Shown: piece by piece, positions 48,338 to 55,312 of the stretch
Layout: each line of letters opens with the position of its first letter
Position numbering within the stretch: position 1 is the stretch's first letter
NCBI GenBank assembly: GCA_036375215.1
Contig: DASUSH010000094.1
Location: 10,082-74,081 of the forward strand
Reading direction: 5' to 3'
Length of the DNA stretch: 64,000 nucleotides
Origin: DASUSH01 sp036375215
Lineage (GTDB): Bacteria; Actinomycetota; Thermoleophilia; Solirubrobacterales; 70-9
Made by a program: the position numbers and the translations under genes
The notes under the pieces: generated by a model
The model's input: only the letters and a program-made list of their open reading frames with translations
Database searches by the model: none
Told to the model about the DNA's origin: nothing

Positions 48338-48343
48338 AATCTA
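48338..48343 (-). promoter_or_regulatory. -10 element of obgE (TAGATT) overlapping an upstream stop codon
   Basis: TAGATT ends 6 bp before the obgE GTG. Its first three bases are the TAG stop of the upstream 232-residue gene, so the promoter is embedded in that gene's end. No ribosome-binding site is present; leaderless start expected. Confidence 0.5.
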
Positions 48344-49039
48344 GGTCTGCAGGGCAGCGAACCGCGCCGCGAGGAAATCGTGCGCCACCGGGCCCGGATC
48401 GCCGGACTCGATCAGCGCGGCATAGGCGAGCTCGGCGCCGGGAAAGCCCGCCGCGTTCCAGAGCTCGCCCTCGGGCCTCGCGGTCCAGGGCCCGACGTAC
48501 AGGTACGGCTCGGCGTGGTCCGCGTCGCCGGGCGAAGCGCCGTAGTTCGCGCGCTCCCCCTTCGCCTCGGCACCGGCCTCGATCGCGAGGTCGAAGTGCT
48601 CGGGCCAGAGGATCGCCGGCGACGGCTCGGCTCCGTCCGGGAGGGCGTCGCGGAAGCGCGCCAGCAGGTCGGCGGCGAAGGCGTAGAAGGCGGCGAGCGC
48701 GGCGGCGGCGTCGGGATCGATCGCCAGCGGGGTCTCGTCGGCCGGCATGCCGTCCGGGAGCAGCTCGGGGCCGAGCAGCTCGGCCCCCGCGGCGATGCTC
48801 TCGAGCGCCGCACGGCGCTCCTCCCCACCGGCCTCGAGGACCAGCTCCGCTCCCTCCACCCGCACCACGGTCCGCTCCCCGCCGAGCTCGAACGGCGGCG
48901 TCCCGAAGCCGCCGGGCGCCGGCGTCAGCGCGATCTCGTTGTGCGGCTTGCGGGCGGGCGCGACGAGCTCCTCGGCGACCCGGTGAAGCGCGTCGCGGGT
49001 CGCGGCGAAGCCGGGCGGCAGCGGATGGAGGCTGTCCAT
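48341..49039 (-). CDS. Hypothetical protein, 232 residues
   Basis: Not assigned to a known function. No signal peptide or membrane segment. Recognisable stretches: MDSLHPLPPGFAATRDALHRVAEELVAPARK in parts, IALTPAPGGFGTPPFELGGERTVVRVEG, a long helical middle, ILWPEHFDLAIEAGAE, and YLYVGPWTARPEGELWNAAGFPGAEL. The look is of a conserved actinobacterial cytosolic protein. The ATG chosen begins the coherent sequence; the frame remains open upstream only as GC-rich shadow of the antiporter gene. It diverges from the antiporter gene across 75 bp. Confidence 0.7.
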   Translation of the reverse strand: MDSLHPLPPGFAATRDALHRVAEELVAPARKPHNEIALTPAPGGFGTPPFELGGERTVVRVEGAELVLEAGGEERRAALESIAAGAELLGPELLPDGMPADETPLAIDPDAAAALAAFYAFAADLLARFRDALPDGAEPSPAILWPEHFDLAIEAGAEAKGERANYGASPGDADHAEPYLYVGPWTARPEGELWNAAGFPGAELAYAALIESGDPGPVAHDFLAARFAALQT

Positions 49040-49114
49040 GCGGCGATTGTGGCGGGACTCGCCGCCCCGCGTCGGCCGGGTGTAACGCGGCGGGCTCGGC
49101 GGCGACACACCCGC

Positions 49115-50344
49115 ATGGAGGAGATCTCGTTCACCGGGCTCCTGATCGTCACCGCCGTCGCCTTCGCCGCCCCCCTCGCGCTCGGCGCCGCGCCCGGCCT
49201 CCGCTTCCCCTCGGTGGTCGTCGAGATCGTCGCGGGAATCCTGATCGGTCCGAACGTCCTCGGCTGGGTCGAGCCGGACCCGGCGATCGAGGTGATCGCG
49301 GTCGTCGGGCTCGCGTTCCTGCTCTTCCTCGCCGGCCTCGAGATCGACCTCTCCCGGCTGCGCGGCCTGATCCTGCGCAACGCCGCCCTCGGGTTCGGCC
49401 TCTCGCTCGTCCTCGCCCTCGGCGCCGGCCTCGCGCTCGACGTCGCGGGCCTCGCCGGCGCCCCGCTCCTCGTCGCGATCATCCTCGTCTCGACCTCGCT
49501 CGGGATCGTCGTCCCCGTGCTGAAGGACGCCGGCCGGGCGTCCTCCGGGTTCGGCCAGCTCGTGATCGCCGCCGCGACGATCGCCGACTTCGCCGCGATC
49601 GTGCTGCTCTCGCTCCTGTTCTCGCGGGAGGCGACCGGGACGGCGACCAAGGTGCTCCTGCTCGGCAGCTTCGTGCTCCTGATCGCCGCGGTCGCCGCCG
49701 GCCTGGTCCGCGCCGAGCGATCGCCCCGGGTCTCCGGCCTCCTGCTGCGACTCCAGGACACGACCGCGCAGATCCGGGTACGAGGCGCATTCGTCCTGCT
49801 CGTCGGCTTCGCCGCGCTCGCGGAGACGCTCGGCCTCGAGACGATTCTCGGGGCCTTCGCGGCCGGCGTGATCGTCGGCGGCATCGACCGCGACGAGATG
49901 CACACCCACCCGGAGTTCCACGTCAAGCTCCAGGCGGTCGGCTACGGCGTCTTCATCCCGATCTTCTTCGTCGCCAGCGGGCTCGCCATCGATCCCGGCG
50001 CCGTCCTCGGGTCGAGCTCGGCCCTGATCGCCGTACCCGCCTTCCTGGCCTGCCTGCTCGCGGTCCGCGGCCTCCCCGCCCTGCTCTATCGCGGCCAGGC
50101 GACCCGCCGCGAGATCGCCGCCGCCGCGCTCCTGCAGGCGACCTCGCTGCCGTTCATCGTCGCCGCCACCGAGATCGGCCGCGAGCTCGGCATGCTCGGC
50201 GAGTCCGAGGCCGGCGGCCTGATCTTCGCCGGCCTGCTCTCGGTCATGGCCTTCCCCGCGGTCGCGCTCGGCCTGCTCGGTGGCGGCGAACGCGAGCCCG
50301 GTCCCGCGACGGGTCCGATCGCCCCGGCCGCCGGGGCCGGCTAG
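49115..50344 (+). CDS. CPA2-type monovalent cation/proton antiporter (KefB-like)
   Basis: 409 residues, about 12 membrane segments. Family motifs: FPSVVVEIVAGILIGPNVLGW, GLAFLLFLAGLEIDL, VAIILVSTSLGIVVPVLKD, AAATIADFAAIVLLS with the conserved Asp for ion exchange, and TILGAFAAGVIVGG. No C-terminal TrkA/RCK nucleotide-binding domain, so it is not glutathione- or NAD-gated like KefC. Probably sodium or potassium/proton exchange. It is the only plus-strand gene between obgE and rpmA and ends 12 bp from the anti-sigma gene. Confidence 0.88.
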   Translation: MEEISFTGLLIVTAVAFAAPLALGAAPGLRFPSVVVEIVAGILIGPNVLGWVEPDPAIEVIAVVGLAFLLFLAGLEIDLSRLRGLILRNAALGFGLSLVLALGAGLALDVAGLAGAPLLVAIILVSTSLGIVVPVLKDAGRASSGFGQLVIAAATIADFAAIVLLSLLFSREATGTATKVLLLGSFVLLIAAVAAGLVRAERSPRVSGLLLRLQDTTAQIRVRGAFVLLVGFAALAETLGLETILGAFAAGVIVGGIDRDEMHTHPEFHVKLQAVGYGVFIPIFFVASGLAIDPGAVLGSSSALIAVPAFLACLLAVRGLPALLYRGQATRREIAAAALLQATSLPFIVAATEIGRELGMLGESEAGGLIFAGLLSVMAFPAVALGLLGGGEREPGPATGPIAPAAGAG

Positions 50345-50356
50345 GCCCGGGCGGGC

Positions 50357-50608
50357 TCAGCGTCCGCGGCGCTCGCGGAAGGCCGCGATCAGGTCGTCGA
50401 GCCCCGCCGGCGGAGCGGTGCCGCCGATGCCGCGCAGGGCGGTCACGGTCTGGCGCATCTGGGCGAGGTATGCCTCGCAGCCCTCGCACTCCTCGAGGTG
50501 CGCCTCGAGCCGGACGCGCTCTTCCTCGCTCAGGCGCCGCTCGAGGTAGTCGGTGACGATCTCGACCACCTCGACGCAATCCATCTGCTCCACTTCGTAA
50601 GCGCTCAT
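50357..50608 (-). CDS. Soluble zinc-binding anti-sigma factor
   Basis: 83 residues with the ZAS signature: His-x3-Cys-x2-Cys in EAHLEECEGCEAYL and an additional Cys near the N-terminus (MDCVEVVEIVTDYLE). There is no membrane segment, so it resembles cytosolic RsrA/ChrR-type factors that release sigma on oxidation or zinc loss rather than sensing envelope stress. ATGA overlap with the sigma gene immediately upstream makes them a coupled pair. Confidence 0.85.
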   Translation of the reverse strand: MSAYEVEQMDCVEVVEIVTDYLERRLSEEERVRLEAHLEECEGCEAYLAQMRQTVTALRGIGGTAPPAGLDDLIAAFRERRGR

Positions 50609-51249
50609 GCCGGGTCCCCCACCTCGTCGAAGTGCTCCTCGAGGGCCGCTCGCACCTTCGAGCGGGCCCGGTGGAGCAGGACTCTCTGGTTGGTCTCCTC
50701 GACGTCGAGGGCGTTACGGGCCTCCTCCGAGGTGAGCCCCTGGATGTCGCGCATCACCAGCACCTCCTGCTGGCGGGGCGGCAGCTCGGCGATCGCCCGG
50801 AGCATCACGTCGCGGGCCTCGTCGGAGGCGAGCCGCTCGTCGGGCGAGCTCCACGCGACCGGCGGGCGCGCCCAGTGCCCCGGGTACTCGCCGGCCGGCC
50901 CCTGGAAGCGGTCCGCGTCGACCGCGGGCTCCTCGCCGTTGCCGCCGCGGCGCCGCAGCGAGGAGAAGGGCAGCGAGCGCGCGTCGCGCTTCCCGCGGGT
51001 CCGCGCCTTGTTGATCAGGATCTGGAAGATCCAGGTGCGCAGGGCCGAGCGACCCTCGAACCCGTCGATGCCCTCGATCACGGCGATCCAGGTGTCGCCG
51101 ACGACCTCCTCGGCGACGGAGCGGCTCGAGACGTGCGCCATCGCGAGGCGCAGGAGCCCCGGGTTCAGCTCCCCGACGAGGGCTTCGAACGCGCCGGCGT
51201 CGCCGGCGCGAAGCGCTTCGACTACCTCGGCGTCAGGACGATTCGTCAA
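50605..51249 (-). CDS. ECF-type RNA polymerase sigma factor
   Basis: 214 residues with region 2 (DAGAFEALVGELNPGLLRLAMAHVSS, VAEEVVGDTWIAVIEGIDGFEGRSALRTWIFQILINKAR in parts) and region 4 (AIAELPPRQQEVLVMRDIQGLTSEEARNALDV, RVLLHRARSKVR). A longer-than-usual linker of about 60 residues separates them. TTG start inside rpmA, a 17-bp overlap, so its translation may be coupled to L27 production. Its anti-sigma partner follows. Target promoters cannot be deduced here. Confidence 0.9.
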   Translation of the reverse strand: MTNRPDAEVVEALRAGDAGAFEALVGELNPGLLRLAMAHVSSRSVAEEVVGDTWIAVIEGIDGFEGRSALRTWIFQILINKARTRGKRDARSLPFSSLRRRGGNGEEPAVDADRFQGPAGEYPGHWARPPVAWSSPDERLASDEARDVMLRAIAELPPRQQEVLVMRDIQGLTSEEARNALDVEETNQRVLLHRARSKVRAALEEHFDEVGDPA

Positions 51250-51487
51250 CAGAGACGACGCGGCCTCTGCGTGACCGGCTGAAGCTGACCACCCCGGGAC
51301 GGGTGGCGAAGATCGTGTGGTCGCGGCCGATGCCGGTGCCGTCGCCGGAGCGGAAGCGCGTGCCCCGCTGGCGGACGATGATCTCGCCGCCGCCGACCTC
51401 CTGGCCGGCGAAGACCTTCACCCCGAGCATCTTCGGGTTCGAGTCGCGACCGTTGCGGCTCGAGCCGAGCCCCTTCTTGTGCGCCAT
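51233..51487 (-). CDS. rpmA: 50S ribosomal protein L27
   Basis: 84 residues. MAHKKGLGSSRNGRDSNPKMLGVKVF and IIVRQRGTRFRSGDGTGIGRDHTIFA (in parts) are the standard sequence; the N-terminus reaches the peptidyl-transferase centre and shows no Firmicutes-type cleavable leader. TAATG overlap with the end of rplU. Its 3' end overlaps the ECF sigma gene instead of leading to obgE. Confidence 0.97.
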   Translation of the reverse strand: MAHKKGLGSSRNGRDSNPKMLGVKVFAGQEVGGGEIIVRQRGTRFRSGDGTGIGRDHTIFATRPGVVSFSRSRRGRVVSVDESS

Positions 51488-51999
51488 TACTCGCTCTCCT
51501 TCTTCGCAGCGGGCTTCTTGGCAGCCGGCTTCTTGGCGGCCGGCTTCTTCGCCGCGGGCTTCTTCGCCGCGGGCTTCTTCGCGGCGGCCTTCTTCGCGGC
51601 CGGCTTCTTCGCGGGCTCCTTCTCCTCGGCCGGCTTCGCCTCCGCCTTGCTCTCGGCCGGCTTCTTCGCCGCGGGCTTGCGGGTGAGGAGCTTCACCTCC
51701 GTGACCTCGAGGCGGGTCTGGTCCTGGCGGTGGCCGGCGCGGCGCCGGTAGCCCTTCTTCGCCTTGTACTTGAAGACGGTCAGCTTCGGCCCGCGCATGT
51801 GCTTCGCGACCTTCGCCTCGACCTTGACCTTCTCGAGGTCGTCCCCGGCGGCGACCAGATCGCCGTCGCCGAGGTAGGCGACCGGGCGGAGCAGGACCTT
51901 CGCGCCCTCTTCCTCGGGCACGCGGTCGACGACCAGCTCCGTGCCCTTCTCGACCCGGAACTGCTGGCCACCGCTTTCGACTATCGCGTAATCAGCCAT
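51487..51999 (-). CDS. rplU: 50S ribosomal protein L21 with lysine/alanine/proline-rich C-terminal extension
   Basis: 170 residues, against about 103 for ordinary L21. Residues 1-103 are normal L21 (YAIVESGGQQFRVEKGTELVVDR, KVLLRPVAYLGDG, FKYKAKKGYRRRAGHRQ). Residues about 103-170 are low-complexity and basic, with repeated PAAKK units in tandem 15-bp DNA repeats (about 51500-51620), like histone H1/HU-type tails. The ATG for MADYAIV is preferred to an in-frame upstream start. It overlaps rng by 8 bp and rpmA by one base. Confidence 0.95.
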   Translation of the reverse strand: MADYAIVESGGQQFRVEKGTELVVDRVPEEEGAKVLLRPVAYLGDGDLVAAGDDLEKVKVEAKVAKHMRGPKLTVFKYKAKKGYRRRAGHRQDQTRLEVTEVKLLTRKPAAKKPAESKAEAKPAEEKEPAKKPAAKKAAAKKPAAKKPAAKKPAAKKPAAKKPAAKKESE

Positions 52000-53908
52000 C
52001 GGTATTCGCCTCTTCGCGCGAACGGCGCCCCCGGCCGCCCCTGCGGCCACGGCGCCGTCTGCGAGCCGAGGATTCTAGCTCCCCGTCGCCGTCATTCCGC
52101 TCGTCGATCGGCAGGGGCTCGCCGTCCTCGCCCAGGAGCAGCGCGGTGGCCGCCGCCCGGTCCACGGACTCGATCCGCACCATCCGGCGCTCGCCGACGA
52201 AACGGCCGGCGCCCTTGATCGAGACGATGTAGGAGTCCACGCGCGCGATCGCGTCGTCGGCGTTGTACATGTGCGGCTCCTCGATGTGGACGAGGACCTC
52301 GTCGTCGGCCTGGAAGGGGAGGGCCCGCGCCTCGACCTCCTCGCGGCTGCCCGCCTCGATCACGTCGAAGGTGTCGATCGGCAGCGCGTCGCCGCCCTCG
52401 AAGTGGAAGTGCTTGCCGTTCTCCTCTTCGAACTCGCGCAGGCCGGAGTCCTCGCGCAGCATTTCGGCGGCCACCTTCGGGTTCACCCTGATCAGGTAGG
52501 CCTCCGGCTCGGGCCGCTCCTCGATCACGTCGTTCAGGCGGCGCAGCACGTCCAGGGCGACGGTCTCGGCGCTCAGCACCACGCCCTCGCCGTCGCAGGT
52601 CGGGCAGCGGTGGGTGAGGATCTCGCGCACCCCGTCGGTGACGTTCTGGCGCGTCATCTCGACCAGGCCGAGCGGCGAGACCTCCATCACGTAGCTCTTC
52701 GTCTTGTCGAGGTCGAGCGCCTTGCGCAGCGTCTTCAGCACCTGGTCGCGGTTGCGGGCCCGCGCCATGTCGATGAAGTCGATGACGATGATCCCGCCGA
52801 TGTCGCGGAGGCGGAGCTGGCGGACGACCTCCTCCGCCGCCTCGACGTTCACCTTGGTGATCGTGTCCTCGAGCCGGCCCTTGCCGCGCCCCGTGAACGA
52901 GCCGGTGTTGACGTCGATCACGGTCAGCGCCTCGGCGTAGTCGATCATCAGGTAGCCGCCGGAGGGCAGGTCGACCCGGCGCGAGAGCACCTCGTCGAAG
53001 GTGCGGTCGACGTCGTAGGCCTCGAACAGCGGCTTGCGCTGCTCGTAGAGCTCGACCGACTCGGTCAGCTCCGGCGCGGTGCGCTCGAAGAAGCTCGTCA
53101 CCCGCTGGTGCTGCTTCGGGTCGTCGATCACGGCGCCCTCGAACTCGCTGCGCAGCACGTCGCGCAGAACCCGGACCGAGAGGTCCGCCTCCTGGAACGC
53201 GAGCGCCGGCGCCTCGACCTTCTCGGCGCGCTTGGCGAGCACGTCGTGCAGCTTCAGCAGGTAGTCGATCTCGCGCTCGAAGTCCTCGGCCTCCGCGCCC
53301 TGGGCGGCGGTGCGCACGATCAGCCCGCCCGGGACCTCCTTCTTGCGGGCCTTGCTCACCTTCGCGAGCAGCCGGCGCAGCTTGTCGCGCTCGGAGTCGG
53401 GCACGCGGCGGCTGACGCCGACGCCCTCGCCCTGCGGCATGTAGACGAGGTAGCGGCCGGCGATCGAGAGCTGCATCGAGAGCCGGGCGCCCTTCGTCTT
53501 CAGGGGATCCTTGACGACCTGGACGATGATCTCCTGCTTCGGCTTGATCAGCTCGTCGATCCGGCGCCCCCGGCCGCGGCCGCGCTTCGGCGCCGCCTTG
53601 CCGTCGGGCGTGACGATCTCGTCGACGTGCAGGAAGCCGTTTCGCTCCAGGCCGATGTCGACGAACGCCGCCTCCATCCCGGGCAGGACGTTGTCGATCA
53701 CGCCCTTGTAGATGTTGCCCACGATCGAGCGCTGTCCGCGCCGCTCGACGTAGAGCTCCGCGACCTTGAAGCCATTGCTTCGGGACCTCTGCTGGGCGTT
53801 CTGGCCGCCCTGCTTGCCACGGCCGCCGCGCTTCGCGGCGCCCTTCGCTTCACGAACGGCCACCCGCGTTTCGCCGCGGTCGACCGAAACCAATATCTGC
53901 TTACGCAA
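51992..53908 (-). CDS. rng: Ribonuclease E/G family endoribonuclease
   Basis: 638 residues from a TTG with GAGGTG 7-10 bp upstream. Basic N-terminus, embedded S1 domain (GNIYKGVIDNVLPGMEAAFVDIGLERNGFLHV in parts), 5'-sensor/RNase-H-like core, and the DNase I-like catalytic part with VIDVNTGSFTG and IIVIDFIDM supplying the two metal-binding aspartates; the zinc-link CPTCDG is present. After the core, about residues 530-590 (DDEVLVHIEEPHMYNADDAIARV, VGERRMVRIESV) look like a TRAM domain, then an Arg-rich tail. It processes and decays RNA and usually precedes rplU-rpmA, as here. Confidence 0.93.
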   Translation of the reverse strand: MRKQILVSVDRGETRVAVREAKGAAKRGGRGKQGGQNAQQRSRSNGFKVAELYVERRGQRSIVGNIYKGVIDNVLPGMEAAFVDIGLERNGFLHVDEIVTPDGKAAPKRGRGRGRRIDELIKPKQEIIVQVVKDPLKTKGARLSMQLSIAGRYLVYMPQGEGVGVSRRVPDSERDKLRRLLAKVSKARKKEVPGGLIVRTAAQGAEAEDFEREIDYLLKLHDVLAKRAEKVEAPALAFQEADLSVRVLRDVLRSEFEGAVIDDPKQHQRVTSFFERTAPELTESVELYEQRKPLFEAYDVDRTFDEVLSRRVDLPSGGYLMIDYAEALTVIDVNTGSFTGRGKGRLEDTITKVNVEAAEEVVRQLRLRDIGGIIVIDFIDMARARNRDQVLKTLRKALDLDKTKSYVMEVSPLGLVEMTRQNVTDGVREILTHRCPTCDGEGVVLSAETVALDVLRRLNDVIEERPEPEAYLIRVNPKVAAEMLREDSGLREFEEENGKHFHFEGGDALPIDTFDVIEAGSREEVEARALPFQADDEVLVHIEEPHMYNADDAIARVDSYIVSIKGAGRFVGERRMVRIESVDRAAATALLLGEDGEPLPIDERNDGDGELESSARRRRRGRRGGRGRRSREEANTDG

Positions 53909-53919
53909 TCAATCTCACC

Positions 53920-55146
53920 TCAAAGAGCATTGACGGCCGGCCTCCTCAGCCGACCGGCCCCGCTCTTGGAGGTGAGCTGCGCTTGCACGTAGATCGATTG
54001 CAGGACCCCGATCGCCATGAAGGTGACGAGTGCGGAGGATCCTCCGAAACTCATCAGCGGCAGGGTGATCCCGGTGACCGGCATGATCGCGAGGTTCATC
54101 CCCACGTTGACGAAGACCTGGAACATGAGCATCGCCGCGATAGCTCCGGCGATCATGCTCCCGTACAAGTTCTTCGAGAGGGTCATGATGCGCAGCGCCC
54201 GCCAGATGAGCAGGGCGTATAAGGACAAAAGCAACGCGGCGCCGACGAATCCGAAGCGCTCTCCCACCGCAGCGAACATGAAGTCCGTGTGGTGTTCGGG
54301 CAGGAAGTCGTTCCGCGTCTGAGTGGACTCGTCGCCGCGGCCGGTCTTTCCACCGGCGCCGACGGCGATCAGAGCCTGGTTGCTCTGATAGCTGGAGTCG
54401 CCGGGGTCGTCGCTCGGGTTGAGAAACGAGGTCAGGCGCTCCTGCTGGTAGCCGTGCAGCACCTCGATCCCGACCGCGGGGGCCAGGACGAGGACGAACG
54501 CGACCGCGCCCGCCGCCACCGCACCGAGGAACGCGAAGTGCGTCCACTTGATGCCCGCGACGAAGAGAATCGAGAGCGCGATCACGCCGAGGACCAGGGC
54601 CGTGCCCAGGTCCGGCTGGATCAGTACGAGCGCCGCCGGGATCAACCCGAGCAGCAGCAGACGTGCGGTCCGCTGTCGCTCCGAGGTTCGCCGGACCCTG
54701 TCGATGACGAAGCCCGCGAGCGCGAGCATCAGCAGCAACTTGGCCAGCTCCGACGGCTGGAATGTGAAAAAGGGAAGTTCGATCCATCGTTTGGATCCTC
54801 GGGTTGCGTTGCCGAGGACGAATACGAGCGCGATGCTCGCGATGATGAAGGTATAGAGCCCGACTCGGAGCTCGCGGAACCGCGAGTAGTCGATGCGGGC
54901 GAGTCCCAGCATCAGAGCGATCCCGACAACTCCGTAGATCGCCTGGCGCACAGCGTAGTAGTAAGGGTCGCCGGGCACGTCGCCCCGGGTCGTCATCGCG
55001 AGCGTGAAGACGCTGAATCCGATCAGGCCGACGGCCGCGATCACGAGCAGCGGATCGAGGTGGGCGAGGCGCGGCCGCGCCTCGGGCGCGGCGCGCGGCT
55101 CGTCGAAGCTGCGCGGCCGCGGCCGCGGCTGGGCGATCGCGGGCAT
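53920..55146 (-). CDS. rodA: Rod shape-determining SEDS glycosyltransferase RodA
   Basis: Polymerises lipid II during elongation together with PBP2. 408 residues, about 10 membrane segments. SEDS motifs: GSKRWIELPFFTFQPSELAKL, LIQPDLGTALVLG, LNPSDDPGDSSYQSNQALIAVGAGG (in parts), FLPEHHTDFMFAAVGERFGFVG with the catalytic-region acid, and MPVTGITLPLMSFGGSS. A Pro/Arg-rich cytosolic N-terminus precedes segment 1. Most of the gene has visibly lower GC and different third-position choice from its neighbours, though the N-terminal part does not. Confidence 0.95.
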   Translation of the reverse strand: MPAIAQPRPRPRSFDEPRAAPEARPRLAHLDPLLVIAAVGLIGFSVFTLAMTTRGDVPGDPYYYAVRQAIYGVVGIALMLGLARIDYSRFRELRVGLYTFIIASIALVFVLGNATRGSKRWIELPFFTFQPSELAKLLLMLALAGFVIDRVRRTSERQRTARLLLLGLIPAALVLIQPDLGTALVLGVIALSILFVAGIKWTHFAFLGAVAAGAVAFVLVLAPAVGIEVLHGYQQERLTSFLNPSDDPGDSSYQSNQALIAVGAGGKTGRGDESTQTRNDFLPEHHTDFMFAAVGERFGFVGAALLLSLYALLIWRALRIMTLSKNLYGSMIAGAIAAMLMFQVFVNVGMNLAIMPVTGITLPLMSFGGSSALVTFMAIGVLQSIYVQAQLTSKSGAGRLRRPAVNAL

Positions 55147-55147
55147 C

Positions 55148-55312
55148 AGTGGTCACTCCCCTGGCACCGCGCCGACTTCGGCGCGCACCGTGGGTCGGCA
55201 GGCAAGGACGCAGGGAGGGGGCGATGGCGGCGCCATGACCCTGACCGAGGACGCAGCATGGCGGCCGCCCGGTGCCGCCGGAGGGGGTGTGGTGTCGCGG
55301 GAGCGACCACTT
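55148..55312 (-). promoter_or_regulatory. Candidate structured 5' element ahead of rodA
   Basis: The 164-bp gap between mrdA and rodA is bounded by inverted arms: AGTGGTCACTCCC at 55148-55160 and its complement at 55299-55311 (12 of 13 matches), which would close a long-range stem. Inside are local hairpins GCGCCGA/TCGGCGC, ATGGC/GCCAT and GGCGGC/GCCGCC, and an imperfect duplication containing GCCGCCAT and CTGCGTCCT twice. On the mRNA the 3' arm contains GGGGAG, the likely rodA ribosome-binding site, so stem formation could mask it. No known riboswitch class was recognised. Confidence 0.45.

Noticed and set aside
52271..53992. 573-codon plus-strand frame opposite rng
   Set aside because: Arg/Asp/Leu/Val-rich shadow without conserved motifs.
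55148..55312. Known riboswitch (c-di-AMP ydaO type or cobalamin) ahead of rodA
   Set aside because: I looked for the conserved core sequences and could not match either; kept only as an unclassified structured element.
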